In this document: in pieces, positions 18,634 through 27,178 of the stretch
Layout of the letters: every line of letters starts with the position of its first letter
How positions within the stretch are numbered: position 1 is the stretch's first letter
Notes under the pieces: model-generated
What the model saw: only the letters and a program-made list of their open reading frames with translations
Database searches by the model: none
What the model was told of the DNA's origin: nothing
Program-made: the position numbers and the translations under genes
Assembly (NCBI RefSeq): GCF_002094855.1
Contig: NZ_ARYN01000004.1
Span: forward strand, 124,001-188,000
DNA from: Zunongwangia atlantica 22II14-10F7
GTDB taxonomy: Bacteria > Bacteroidota > Bacteroidia > Flavobacteriales > Flavobacteriaceae
Reading direction: 5' to 3'
Length of the DNA: 64,000 bases

Positions 18634-19797
18634 ATGAAAAAGTACGCAGCTACCATTAAAGATATCATGGATCGATATCCAGACTTTAAACTAAATCAGA
18701 TAAAAGACAGATATATAAATCAGTCTCATATTCAACCGATATTAAATGAATTTGAAAAGGATGTAGAATTATTCAAAATTGGGTATTCCGCCAATAAAGA
18801 ACCTATTCATCTTATAAAGATTGGAAGTGGCAAAACAAAAGTGCTTGCCTGGTCCCAGATGCACGGAAATGAGTCTACCACAACCAGAGCTGTTTTAGAC
18901 GTTATTAATGCGCTTATTAATATAGAGGCTAAAGAAACAAGTGAGATTTTAAACAATATTAGCTTGTATTGTATCCCTATGCTTAATCCAGATGGTTCTA
19001 GAAAGTATACTCGGTTAAATTTTAATCATGTTGATTTAAATAGAGATGCACAAAACCTAACTCAGCCAGAGAGCCGTATTCTTAGAAACGCTTTTGATAA
19101 AATTAAACCCGATTTTTGTCTAAACTTACATGGGCAGCGTACCATTTTTAGTGCTGGCCCCACAAATAAGTCGGCTGTAATGTCTTTTTTAACGCCTGCT
19201 GAAGACAAAGAGCGTAAGATTACAGAAAAGCGTATAGAAAGCATGAAAGTTATTGCTCAAATTGCTGATGATTTAAAGGAAGCTTTACCAGGCCAGATTG
19301 GTCGTTACGATGACGGATTTAATATTAATTGCACGGGAGATACTTTTCAAAGCGAAGGAGTGCCAACTGTTTTATTTGAAGAAGGTCATTTTCCTAATGA
19401 TTATACCCGTGAAACTACCCGAGAATTTGTTGTTGCCAGTATTATTTCTTCACTAAGAAGCATTGGTACAGAAAGTTACAAAAATTTCAACACTGAAGCT
19501 TACTTCAATATTCCTGAAAATGACAAGAAATTCAATGATATTTTGATTAAAAACGTCCGAATTATGGATACAATTAAGGATGTGAGTATTCAATATTCAG
19601 AAAAATTAGTTGGGAATAAAGTAGAATTTATACCGAAAATTGAAAATATTGAGGATAAAATTGACAAATATGGGCATAAAGAGGTAGATGGGGAAGGTAA
19701 AATCTTAGAGATAGCAGGGCAGAAAACACCAGTCGCAAACGTTATAGTTGATAAAATATTCTTAAATAAAGAGATTTTAATGGTTAAATGTGATTAA
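18634..19797 (+). CDS. M14-family zinc carboxypeptidase
   Basis: 387 residues from MKKYAATIKD. A longer frame begins at 18592, but that ATG lies inside the promoter/operator region, so 18634 is preferred. The zinc site is His77 and Glu80 in SQMHGNES and His166 in LNLHGQ. NPDG and VDLNRDA (substrate carboxylate Asn/Arg, about 118-139) and LFEEGHF (catalytic Glu249 or Glu250) complete the M14 pattern. There is no signal peptide, so it should act in the cytoplasm, for example on modified peptides or cell-wall peptides. The C-terminal 85 residues (after about 300) are an extra domain with no known motif. Probably repressed by the divergent XRE protein. Confidence 0.9.
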   Translation: MKKYAATIKDIMDRYPDFKLNQIKDRYINQSHIQPILNEFEKDVELFKIGYSANKEPIHLIKIGSGKTKVLAWSQMHGNESTTTRAVLDVINALINIEAKETSEILNNISLYCIPMLNPDGSRKYTRLNFNHVDLNRDAQNLTQPESRILRNAFDKIKPDFCLNLHGQRTIFSAGPTNKSAVMSFLTPAEDKERKITEKRIESMKVIAQIADDLKEALPGQIGRYDDGFNINCTGDTFQSEGVPTVLFEEGHFPNDYTRETTREFVVASIISSLRSIGTESYKNFNTEAYFNIPENDKKFNDILIKNVRIMDTIKDVSIQYSEKLVGNKVEFIPKIENIEDKIDKYGHKEVDGEGKILEIAGQKTPVANVIVDKIFLNKEILMVKCD

Positions 19798-19835
19798 TTC
19801 TTCAAAAAATTATAAATACTTCAAAGTTTTTGTAT

Positions 19836-19843
19836 TATTTTTG
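19836..19843 (+). promoter_or_regulatory. -7 element upstream of the Lrp-type regulator gene
   Basis: TATTTTTG matches TAnnTTTG 30 bp before the ATG. I see no TTG at the expected -33 distance. Confidence 0.4.
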
Positions 19844-19873
19844 AACTTCATATAATAAAAAGAAGTTAAGAAA

Positions 19874-20353
19874 ATGGCCAAATTTAAATTAGACGAAACA
19901 GATCACCAGATTCTCGACATGCTTATCGAGAATACTAGAACTCCGTTTACTGATATCGCTAAAAAGCTTCTAATTTCTGCCGGTACGGTTCACGTTCGTG
20001 TAAAGAAAATGGAAGAAGCAGGAATCATTATAGGTTCTTCTTTAACGCTGGATTATCAAAAACTTGGATATGCGTTTATCGCTTATGTAGGTGTTTTCCT
20101 TAAAAACACTTCACAAACCAAATTTGTTTTAGAAAGAATTAATGAAATTCCTTTTGTAACTGTTGCTCACGTAACCACCGGAAAATTTAATGTTTTCTGT
20201 AAAGTAAGAGCGCGTAACACACAGCATGCAAAAGAAATTATCTTTCAACTAGATGATATCGAAGGAGTATACCGTACAGAAACTATGATTTCTTTAGAAG
20301 AGAGCATTAACGATAAGAAACGTTTAATGCACTCTATTTTTAAGGAGCTGTAA
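19874..20353 (+). CDS. Lrp/AsnC-family transcriptional regulator
   Basis: 159 residues. An N-terminal helix-turn-helix (LDETDHQILDMLIENTRTPF, ISAGTVHVRVKKMEEAGII) is followed by the RAM ligand-binding domain (about 70-150) with YAFIAYVGVFL, VTVAHVTTGKFNVFCKV and GVYRTETMISLEES. Such proteins form octamers or dimers and sense amino acids. It is a close match in layout to the single Lrp regulator that many Flavobacteriaceae keep in housekeeping regions. Monocistronic: a terminator follows at once and ppc has a separate start. Confidence 0.93.
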   Translation: MAKFKLDETDHQILDMLIENTRTPFTDIAKKLLISAGTVHVRVKKMEEAGIIIGSSLTLDYQKLGYAFIAYVGVFLKNTSQTKFVLERINEIPFVTVAHVTTGKFNVFCKVRARNTQHAKEIIFQLDDIEGVYRTETMISLEESINDKKRLMHSIFKEL

Positions 20354-20376
20354 GGAGAGAATACTAAACTTTTATT

Positions 20377-20414
20377 AAAAACCCTTTAAGCTCTTTTGTT
20401 TGAAGGGTTTTTTT
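20377..20414 (+). terminator. rho-independent terminator after the Lrp-type gene
   Basis: AAAACCCTT and AAGGGTTTT pair around a 17-nt loop and run into TTTT. The longest ppc frame begins at 20400 inside this hairpin, which argues against that upstream start. Confidence 0.8.
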
Positions 20415-20444
20415 ATAATTTTAAAACAACTAAACACCAAAATT

Positions 20445-23027
20445 ATGCATAGAGAACCTAAGTTAGAGCGTTTCAACGAAAATGTTCTTTCTAAGTATCA
20501 AATTTATAACAGTCTTTTTCTAACCCTACCTTTCAATGACATCCGTAAAACTGGCTCTTTATTGCCACTGTTTCAGGAAGTTTGTGAAGAAGGATTTAAG
20601 CAGAAGAAAAATCCCTCTGAAATTGTAGAGGCTTTTTTCAAAAAATATCTTGATGATCCTTCAGAAAAAGAAATGAATGATCTTTTATTTAGGTTCATAC
20701 AATATATTGAAAGACAGGTAGTATTATTTGATGCTATTGAAGACGCAGCCTTCCCAATTGTAAATAATATGGATGGGATTGGTACACTGCGAAATATGAA
20801 AGAAGAGTCTGAATCTCAAAACCAAACAGAAAATTTAAAAGAGTTTTTAACCAGATTTAAAGTAAGACCAACTTTAACGGCGCATCCTACGCAGTTTTAT
20901 CCTGGTTCTGTTCTTGGAATCATAACAGATTTAGACAAAGCAATTCAAAATGATGATCTTGTAAAAATTAAGCAGCTTTTATCGCAATTAGGAAAAACGG
21001 CATTCTTTAAAAAAGAAAAACCAACTCCGTTTGATGAAGCTGTAAGTCTTATCTGGTATTTTGAAAATGTATTTTATCAGAGTGTAAGTAAAATTTACAG
21101 CTACATTCAACAAAATATGTTTGATGGAGATAGTATAGGTAACGAAATTATCGAACTTGGATTTTGGCCTGGAGGAGATAGAGACGGAAACCCTTTTGTA
21201 ACTACAGATATTACACTACAGGTAGCCAAAAGATTAAAAAGTACAATCCTATTTTGTTATTACCGCGATGCTCGTAAATTAAAGAGAAGATTAACTTTTG
21301 AAGGTGTTAAAGAAACTATTGAAGAAATAGAAAGAGCCTTGTATGAAGGCGCAGTTTCTGAAGGTAGTTCGGTTAAATTATCACTTGAAGAGTTAAAGAA
21401 TAAACTACACTCAATCAGAGAGGTGTTAATAAATAAACATCAGTCTTTATTCTTAGATGATGTAGATGATCTTTTAAATAAGGTTAACTTATTTGGATAT
21501 CATTTAGCAACCTTGGATATCCGTCAGGATAGTGGAGTGCATGAAGAAGTACTTTCAGAAATTATCGCTGTTTGTGAAAAAAGAGGTGATAACCTGATTC
21601 CTAAAAATTACCCTGAACTTTCAGACGAGGAACAAATCGAAATTCTTACTAAAGTAACTGGTAATCTTTCAGCAGATGAATTTGATAGTGAAGACGGAAT
21701 GGGTAAAGCAACCATTTCTTCGATCCATGCTATGAAACAAATTCAAAAAAGTAATGGTGAAAAAGGTGCCAATAGGTATATTATTAGTCACAGTGAAGTT
21801 CCACAAAGTGTATTAGAACCATTTGCTTTCTTACGTTTATGTGGTTGGGACGAACCTTCAGTAGATATTATTCCACTTTTTGAAACTGTTCCAGATTTAA
21901 AAGCTTCACCAGGTGTGATGGAAATTTTATATAGTAATCCTGTTTATCGTGAACACTTAAAGCGTAGGGGAAATAAACAAACCATAATGCTTGGATTTAG
22001 TGATGGTACTAAAGATGGTGGTTATTTAATGGCTAACTGGAGTATTTATAAAGCGAAGCAGGAACTTACCGAAATTTCTAGAAATTATGATATTAAAGTA
22101 ACTTTCTTTGATGGACGTGGAGGACCACCAGCACGTGGAGGTGGTAAAACGCACCAATTCTATGCTTCTTTAGGTTCAGCTATCGAAAATGAAGAAATTC
22201 AGCTAACGGTACAGGGACAAACCATTAGTAGTAATTTTGGAACTAAGGATAGTTGCCAGTATAACCTGGAGCAGTTAATTAGTGCAGGGGTTTCTAACGA
22301 GATTTTTAATCAAGGGAAAAATAATTTAACAGGTGAAGATCGTGCTACAATGATCGAGCTGGCAGAGTCTAGTTATAATACGTATATGGACTTTAAAGCA
22401 CATCCAAGATTTATCCCTTATTTAGAAAAAATGAGTACTCTTAAGTACTATGCTAAAACTAATATTGGTAGCCGTCCTTCTAAGAGAAACAACAATGCGT
22501 TAAACTTAGATAATTTACGTGCGATACCTTTTGTGGGAAGCTGGAGCCAGCTTAAGCAAAACGTACCAGGATTTTTTGGTGTAGGAACTGCATTAAAGAA
22601 ATTCGAGGAAAAAGGAGAGTTTGATAAAGTAAAACAACTTTACAATAATTCGATTTTCTTTAAAACGCTATTGGAAAATAGTATGATGAGTTTAACCAAA
22701 TCATTCTTCGAATTAACATCCTATATGAAAGAAGATGAAGAATTTGGCGAATTCTGGGAACTTATTCATGCAGAGTACCTGCGCTCTAAAGAAATGTTGC
22801 TTAAAGTAACAGGATATAAAGAGCTTATGGAAAACGAGCCAGCAATGCGAGCATCTATCCAGGCCAGAGAACGAATCGTGCTTCCACTTTTAACGATACA
22901 GCAACACGCCTTAAGAATGGTTCAAAAACTTCAGGATGGTAACGACAGTGAACGTTTGGATGAGTTCGAAAAAATGGTAACTAGATCTTTATATGGTAAC
23001 ATTAACGCGAGTAGAAATTCAGCATAG
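20445..23027 (+). CDS. ppc: phosphoenolpyruvate carboxylase
   Basis: 860 residues from MHREPKLERFNE; the frame opens 15 codons earlier, but those codons lie in the preceding terminator. PEPC carboxylates phosphoenolpyruvate to oxaloacetate, feeding the TCA cycle. Diagnostic motifs are VRPTLTAHPTQ (catalytic His, about residue 145), GFWPGGDRDGNPF (substrate-binding Arg and Asp), ATLDIRQDSGVH, and FFDGRGGPPARGGG (mobile Gly-rich loop with Arg). The C-terminal part is shorter and more divergent than in E. coli and ends YGNINASRNSA, as in other flavobacterial enzymes. DinB and YihY genes follow closely (3-bp gap, then overlap), so they may share its transcript. Confidence 0.95.
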   Translation: MHREPKLERFNENVLSKYQIYNSLFLTLPFNDIRKTGSLLPLFQEVCEEGFKQKKNPSEIVEAFFKKYLDDPSEKEMNDLLFRFIQYIERQVVLFDAIEDAAFPIVNNMDGIGTLRNMKEESESQNQTENLKEFLTRFKVRPTLTAHPTQFYPGSVLGIITDLDKAIQNDDLVKIKQLLSQLGKTAFFKKEKPTPFDEAVSLIWYFENVFYQSVSKIYSYIQQNMFDGDSIGNEIIELGFWPGGDRDGNPFVTTDITLQVAKRLKSTILFCYYRDARKLKRRLTFEGVKETIEEIERALYEGAVSEGSSVKLSLEELKNKLHSIREVLINKHQSLFLDDVDDLLNKVNLFGYHLATLDIRQDSGVHEEVLSEIIAVCEKRGDNLIPKNYPELSDEEQIEILTKVTGNLSADEFDSEDGMGKATISSIHAMKQIQKSNGEKGANRYIISHSEVPQSVLEPFAFLRLCGWDEPSVDIIPLFETVPDLKASPGVMEILYSNPVYREHLKRRGNKQTIMLGFSDGTKDGGYLMANWSIYKAKQELTEISRNYDIKVTFFDGRGGPPARGGGKTHQFYASLGSAIENEEIQLTVQGQTISSNFGTKDSCQYNLEQLISAGVSNEIFNQGKNNLTGEDRATMIELAESSYNTYMDFKAHPRFIPYLEKMSTLKYYAKTNIGSRPSKRNNNALNLDNLRAIPFVGSWSQLKQNVPGFFGVGTALKKFEEKGEFDKVKQLYNNSIFFKTLLENSMMSLTKSFFELTSYMKEDEEFGEFWELIHAEYLRSKEMLLKVTGYKELMENEPAMRASIQARERIVLPLLTIQQHALRMVQKLQDGNDSERLDEFEKMVTRSLYGNINASRNSA

Positions 23028-23030
23028 ATT

Positions 23031-23552
23031 ATGACGGTAGAGCAGTTAAGTGCTTCAGAATATAATCCGTTCTATGAAAATTATATTAAGAGTGTCCCCA
23101 AAGAAATTTCTTTGGGGATATTATTTTTAGATAATCTGAAAGAAATTTCAGCACTTTTAGAAGGATTAGATGAAGCTAAATTATCGTATAGATACGAGGA
23201 GAATAAATGGACAATTGCTGAAGTTTTACAGCATTTATTGGATGTCGAAAGAATTTTTCAATTTCGGGCCTTAAGTATTGCCAGGAGAGAAGCTCAGCCT
23301 TTACAGGGTTTTGATCATGATGCTTATGTAACATTTAGCGGGGCTGAAAATCGAAGTTTAGAAAGTATTAAAAATGAATTCGAAATTGTAAGAAAATCGA
23401 CATCATTTTTATTTGATTCTTTTACAAATGAAATGCTGAAACAAGTAGGACAAATGAATGGTTCTTCAGCAACGCCAAGAGCGATTGGTTTTATAATTGT
23501 TGGACATACAAAACATCATTTAAAAATTTTAAGAGAAAGATATAGCATTTGA
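23031..23552 (+). CDS. DinB-family putative metal-dependent enzyme
   Basis: 173 residues with a four-helix-bundle DinB_2 pattern. Candidate metal ligands are His in AEVLQHLLDVERIF (about residue 66) and the His residues in GHTKHHLKILRERY near the C-terminus. Family members include thiol-dependent hydrolases and transferases; the substrate is not evident and there is no link to DNA damage in the sequence itself. It begins 3 bp after ppc and its TGA overlaps the proposed TTG start of the next gene. Confidence 0.82.
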   Translation: MTVEQLSASEYNPFYENYIKSVPKEISLGILFLDNLKEISALLEGLDEAKLSYRYEENKWTIAEVLQHLLDVERIFQFRALSIARREAQPLQGFDHDAYVTFSGAENRSLESIKNEFEIVRKSTSFLFDSFTNEMLKQVGQMNGSSATPRAIGFIIVGHTKHHLKILRERYSI

Positions 23553-24568
23553 AAAATCCCCCCAATTTCATAAAATCTCTAAGAGCTTTTTTTAAGCTCA
23601 TGGCTAAAGCTTTTTCCAGTTGGAATAAAAATGAGCCTTATGCGCGTAGTGCAACTATAGCTTATTATACGCTATTTTCTTTACCTTCATTATTGATTAT
23701 CGTGGTTACTTTAGCCGGTTATTTTTTTGGTAGAGAAGCTGTGCAAGGCAGAATCACTTCAGAAATTAGCAGGTTTATTGGTGGGGATGCAGCTAAAGCT
23801 ATTGAAGGAATGATTTCTAATGCCTGGCTTTCTGATGATTCTACTTTTGCGGTAATTTTTGGTGTAGGGATGTTACTTTTTGGTGCTACGGGAGTTTTTG
23901 TTCAGCTTAAACTAGCCATGAATAATATATGGAATGTAGCTGAAAAACGTAGCAATTTTTGGAGTTTGCTTTTAGATCGTGCTATTTCATTTGGGATGAT
24001 TTTGGTAGTGGGTTTGTTGCTTTTAATTTCATTGGTAATATCAGCGGTATTAAGTCTTCTTAAAGAGCGCATTCATTTTATTGCGCCTAATTTAACGGGA
24101 ATCATGCTCGATATTGGTAATTTTTTGATCTCTTTTTTAGTGATTACCAGTTTGTTTATGTCGATCTTTAAAATATTGCCAGACATTAAAATTAAGTGGA
24201 AAACTACTTTTTTGGGAGCCAGCCTAACAACACTATTGTTTCTAATTGGTGAATTTTTAATAAGTTTTTATTTCGGGAAAAGTGAACCTACTTCAGTTTA
24301 TGGAGGGGCATCCAGTGTTGTTCTCATTTTGCTTTGGGTATATTATGCCTGTATGATTATGTTTTACGGAGCCGAGTTTACCGTGCAATATGCCTTAGTG
24401 AAACATGAAAAAATTCAATTGGGCAAATATGGTGAGCCGGCGATTTATCAGGAAATGGAAAAACTGGAAAAAAAAAGAGTTCAAATAAAAGAGGAAAAAC
24501 GTATTATCGATAAATTAAAAGAGAATCTTCGCCTATCAAAAAAAAGAAATAAGGATAATATGCCGTAA
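23549..24568 (+). CDS. YihY/BrkB-family inner-membrane protein
   Basis: 339 residues. About six transmembrane helices lie between residues 40 and 285, including SLPSLLIIVVTLAGYFFG, FGMILVVGLLLLISLVIS and LILLWVYYACMIMFYGAEFT. The motif SATIAYYTLFSLPSLL is the family hallmark. The C-terminus (about 300-339) is a charged cytoplasmic coiled coil (MEKLEKKRVQIKEEKRIID). Its molecular function is unsettled; the old name ribonuclease BN was an error in E. coli. The start is TTG overlapping the DinB stop codon (TTGA). An internal ATG at 23600 would cut into the first amphipathic helix, so the TTG is preferred with some doubt. Confidence 0.85.
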   Translation: MKNPPNFIKSLRAFFKLMAKAFSSWNKNEPYARSATIAYYTLFSLPSLLIIVVTLAGYFFGREAVQGRITSEISRFIGGDAAKAIEGMISNAWLSDDSTFAVIFGVGMLLFGATGVFVQLKLAMNNIWNVAEKRSNFWSLLLDRAISFGMILVVGLLLLISLVISAVLSLLKERIHFIAPNLTGIMLDIGNFLISFLVITSLFMSIFKILPDIKIKWKTTFLGASLTTLLFLIGEFLISFYFGKSEPTSVYGGASSVVLILLWVYYACMIMFYGAEFTVQYALVKHEKIQLGKYGEPAIYQEMEKLEKKRVQIKEEKRIIDKLKENLRLSKKRNKDNMP

Positions 24569-24586
24569 TTCTTTAAAATCGTCACA

Positions 24587-24632
24587 AATTTTTATCAATT
24601 GGTAAATTGTGAACGTTCGATTTTTATCAATT
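24587..24632. promoter_or_regulatory. palindrome and repeated half-site upstream of the Crp-like regulator
   Basis: TTTATCAATTGGTAAA (24591-24606) is near-palindromic (one mismatch pair), and TTTTTATCAATT recurs at 24621-24632, only 7 bp before the ATG. The same site appears before the SDR gene at 25211. A Crp-family dimer would recognise such a site; autoregulation is inferred. Confidence 0.55.
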
Positions 24633-24639
24633 TAGTTCG

Positions 24640-25206
24640 ATGGAAAATTTTATAGACTATATTTTACAATTCGGTCATCTTAATAAACAGCAAGTCGCTT
24701 TAATTACCAGTAAAGCAAAGGAAGTCAGTTTTCAAAAGGACGCTTATTTTTCTGAAGCAGGTAAAATCCCCAAACAGGTTGGTTTTGTAATAGAAGGTGT
24801 TTTTAGAGGTTGTTATTATAATAATCTAGGAGACGAAATTACGCGCTGTTTTATTAGTGAAAATAGTTTGATGTCAGATTACATAAATTTTGAAGCAAAT
24901 ACTGCATCGTCAGAATATATTCAGGCTTGTACAGATAGTAAGATAATTGTTTTTTCTAAAGAAAGTTGGGAAGAATTATCTCAAACAATTGTTGGTTGGG
25001 ACACTATGAAGAATAAAATGGTACAATTATGTATGTATCAAAAATCCAGATCTAATCCCGTTATCTCTCAGGATGCAACTACCCGTTATTTAGAGTTTAT
25101 GGATAATCATCCAACACTTATTAATCGTATTCCATTAAATTACATTGCATCGTACCTGGGGATTACTCAGCAATCTTTAAGTAGAATAAGAAAAAATATA
25201 AGCTAG
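24640..25206 (+). CDS. Crp/Fnr-family transcriptional regulator
   Basis: 188 residues. A cyclic-nucleotide-binding-like beta roll (about 20-115) has FSEAGKIPKQVGFVIEGVFRG but lacks the PRPC-type Arg/Ser phosphate cassette of cAMP binders, so the ligand is unlikely to be cAMP. No Fnr-type cysteine cluster is seen. The C-terminal helix-turn-helix is IPLNYIASYLGITQQSLSRI. It stands directly before the SDR gene, both carry the same operator, and the pair resembles a small stress- or metabolite-responsive unit. Its N-terminus is well fixed by the ATG at 24640. Confidence 0.88.
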   Translation: MENFIDYILQFGHLNKQQVALITSKAKEVSFQKDAYFSEAGKIPKQVGFVIEGVFRGCYYNNLGDEITRCFISENSLMSDYINFEANTASSEYIQACTDSKIIVFSKESWEELSQTIVGWDTMKNKMVQLCMYQKSRSNPVISQDATTRYLEFMDNHPTLINRIPLNYIASYLGITQQSLSRIRKNIS

Positions 25207-25210
25207 CTTC

Positions 25211-25230
25211 TTTTTATCATTTGGTAAAAA
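25211..25230 (+). promoter_or_regulatory. operator-like inverted repeat before the SDR gene
   Basis: TTTTTATCATTTGGTAAAAA has 9-nt arms with one mismatch and matches the site upstream of the Crp-like gene. It lies 53 bp before the chosen SDR start. The longest SDR frame begins with a TTG inside this site, so that start is unlikely. Confidence 0.55.
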
Positions 25231-25283
25231 ATCTTTTTCAGAATGACGCCAACTTTGTCTCGAATCTTAAAAATCGAGATAAA

Positions 25284-26024
25284 ATGAAAAGTGTATTAAT
25301 TACAGGAGCCAATAAAGGGATTGGTTTTGAAACAGCTAAACAGCTTTTAAGAAAAGGATTCTATGTTTTTTTAGGAAGCCGAAATCTTCAAAATGGCCTA
25401 GATGCCCTTAATAAATTAAATGCTGAAGGTTTTACAAATGTAGAGTTGCTACAAATAGATGTTACCAATGATTTATCTGTTAATAATGCCAGGCAAAAAG
25501 TTGAAGCGAAAATCGACAATCTTGATGTTTTAATTAATAATGCAGGTATTAATGGAGGTAAAGAGCCATACACAGCTTTAACAAGCGAGCCAGAAGAATT
25601 TAAAAATGCTTTTGATGTAAATGTGATAGGGACTGCAAGAGTGACAAAGGCATTTATTGGTTTATTAAAAAAGGCTGATGCACCCAGAATTGTAAATTTA
25701 AGTACCAGTGTTGGTTCGCTTAGTTTACAAAGCGATACAAATTGGCCGGCGTATAATTATGCTAAATATGCGGTTTATGCGTCTTCTAAAGCTGCCTTAA
25801 ATATGTACACTATACATTTGGCGTATGAGCTTAAGGATACTAATTTTAAAATTAATGCTGTTTGCCCTGGTTTAACCGCAACAGATTTCACTTTTGGTAA
25901 TGGTGGTGATGTAGAAACTGCTGCTAAGAGAGTAATAAAATATGCCACGCTAAATGAGGATGGTCCTTCGGGTAAGTTTTTTAGTGAAGAAACCAATCCG
26001 GAAACCGGAGAAATTTCTTGGTAG
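25284..26024 (+). CDS. short-chain dehydrogenase/reductase (SDR)
   Basis: 246 residues from MKSVLITGANKGIGFETA; the frame opens 21 codons earlier within the operator, so 25284 is chosen. The Rossmann motif GANKGIG binds NAD(P); the basic residue in GSRN after strand 2 hints at NADPH. LINNAGI, the catalytic Ser in NLSTSVGS and Tyr-x3-Lys in YAVYASSKAAL are all present, followed by CPGLTATDF. This is the carbonyl-reductase-like 'classical' subgroup. It probably reduces a small carbonyl compound. Its operator links it to the upstream Crp-like regulator. Confidence 0.92.
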   Translation: MKSVLITGANKGIGFETAKQLLRKGFYVFLGSRNLQNGLDALNKLNAEGFTNVELLQIDVTNDLSVNNARQKVEAKIDNLDVLINNAGINGGKEPYTALTSEPEEFKNAFDVNVIGTARVTKAFIGLLKKADAPRIVNLSTSVGSLSLQSDTNWPAYNYAKYAVYASSKAALNMYTIHLAYELKDTNFKINAVCPGLTATDFTFGNGGDVETAAKRVIKYATLNEDGPSGKFFSEETNPETGEISW

Positions 26025-26143
26025 ACTAATAATCGAAATTCGATAAAATCAGCTTTATTTTTTTACTGAAGATTTAACGCTTATTAACTAGTAGCTAATT
26101 CAATTTTAAAAAGCCTTTAATACAGCTTTTGTGTAATAGTTTT

Positions 26144-26151
26144 TAATTTTG
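26144..26151 (+). promoter_or_regulatory. -7 element upstream of the PfpI-family gene
   Basis: TAATTTTG fits TAnnTTTG 25 bp before the ATG. A TTTG lies only 13 nt upstream, too near for a standard -33 box. Confidence 0.4.
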
Positions 26152-26176
26152 AGTAAACGCTTAAAAAATTAAAATT

Positions 26177-26725
26177 ATGGAAAAGAGAGTAGCTATTTTG
26201 GCAACAGATGGATTTGAAGAAAGCGAACTTACATCGCCAAAAGAAGCGATTGAAAAAGCTGGTTTTACAGCAGATATTATCAGCGTAAAATCTGGAACTA
26301 TTAAAAGTTGGGATATCGACAAATGGGGTAAAGATTTTAATGTAGATAAGCTGGTAAGTGAAGTAAGTGCTAAAGATTATAATGCTTTGGTATTACCAGG
26401 CGGAGTTTTAAACCCCGATAATTTACGTACCAACCAGGATGCAATAATATTTATAAGAGATTTCTTTAAACAAAGTAAAATTGTTGCGGCAATTTGCCAC
26501 GGCCCTCAATCTCTTATTGATGCTGAAGTTGTAGAAGGCAGAACTTTAACATCTTATCCATCAATCAAGAAAGATCTTGAAAATGCAGGTGCATTATGGG
26601 TAGATAGAGAAGTGGTAGTAGACGAAGGTTTTGTTACCAGTAGAACACCAGATGATTTACCAGCATTTAATGATAAATTAATTGAAGAAATTAAAGAAGG
26701 AAAGCATGAATATCAACATGCCTAA
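26177..26725 (+). CDS. DJ-1/PfpI-family protein (general stress protein type)
   Basis: 182 residues. The nucleophile elbow AAICHGPQSLIDA carries the conserved Cys (about 109) and His; the acidic partner is in the N-terminal DGFEESEL. LVLPGG and GRTLTSYPSIKKDLENAGA match the YraA/YhbO stress-protein branch of PfpI. Members are reported as deglycases or glyoxalase-like enzymes and as chaperones; the family does not fix which. Monocistronic with a strong terminator shared by the convergent gene. Confidence 0.92.
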   Translation: MEKRVAILATDGFEESELTSPKEAIEKAGFTADIISVKSGTIKSWDIDKWGKDFNVDKLVSEVSAKDYNALVLPGGVLNPDNLRTNQDAIIFIRDFFKQSKIVAAICHGPQSLIDAEVVEGRTLTSYPSIKKDLENAGALWVDREVVVDEGFVTSRTPDDLPAFNDKLIEEIKEGKHEYQHA

Positions 26726-26752
26726 TCCTCTTTAATGAAATCGAGAGAAATG

Positions 26753-26783
26753 TAAAAAAGGGAGTTTTCGCTCCCTTTTTTTT
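26753..26783. terminator. bidirectional terminator between convergent genes
   Basis: AAAAAAGGGAG and CTCCCTTTTTTTT pair around TTTTCG. It has T-runs on both strands and serves the PfpI gene (+) and the acidic protein gene (-). Confidence 0.9.
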
Positions 26784-26788
26784 ATATA

Positions 26789-27085
26789 CTAATCTTCGTC
26801 TTCTTCGTCGTTGTCTTTTTCCGGAATATCAACGATTGGCTCGTTAAAATCGTCATCATCATAATCATCTTCGTCAAAATTAGCCATCGTATTTTCTAAA
26901 CGTGTACTTACTTTTACAAGATAAATAGCATCTTCTGTTCTTACTTCAACCGCATCAACCGTTTCTCCCTTCGCATTTTTAAAGGAGATGATGTGGTCGT
27001 CATCATAGCCATCAGGATATTTCTCTACCAGAAGGCTTAATATCTCCGGTGTTAATTTCTTAAAGTCAACAATTACTCTTTTCAT
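26789..27085 (-). CDS. conserved small acidic hypothetical protein
   Basis: 98 residues. The N-terminal 65 form a small folded domain (MKRVIVDFKKLTPEILSLLV, IISFKNAKGETVDAVEV, DAIYLVKVS). The last 30 residues are almost all Asp/Glu (DEDDYDDDDFNEP and EKDNDEEDED). Proteins of this layout are widespread in Flavobacteriaceae and of unknown function. The acidic tail could mimic nucleic acid or bind a basic partner. It lies downstream of aroB, 93 bp away, across a weak hairpin (27129-27146). Confidence 0.75.
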   Translation of the reverse strand: MKRVIVDFKKLTPEILSLLVEKYPDGYDDDHIISFKNAKGETVDAVEVRTEDAIYLVKVSTRLENTMANFDEDDYDDDDFNEPIVDIPEKDNDEEDED

Positions 27086-27178
27086 TTTCTAGGGTTGATT
27101 TTTTTGCAATTATAAATAAAAATATAAAATCTTAAAGGCTTAAGATAAATTTTTAATGGAATAATAAATTTATAATAA

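Noticed and set aside
20400-20444. Upstream extension of ppc (15 codons)
   Set aside because: It begins within the terminator hairpin of the previous gene, and the conserved PEPC start MHREPKLERFNE is at 20445.
25221-25283. TTG start for the SDR gene
   Set aside because: The TTG lies within the operator-like palindrome at 25211-25230; MKSVLITGANKGIG at 25284 is the standard SDR beginning.
27129-27146. Terminator between aroB and the acidic protein gene
   Set aside because: ATCTTAA/TTAAGAT is AT-only apart from one G-C pair per arm and lacks a clear T-run, so it is too weak to call.
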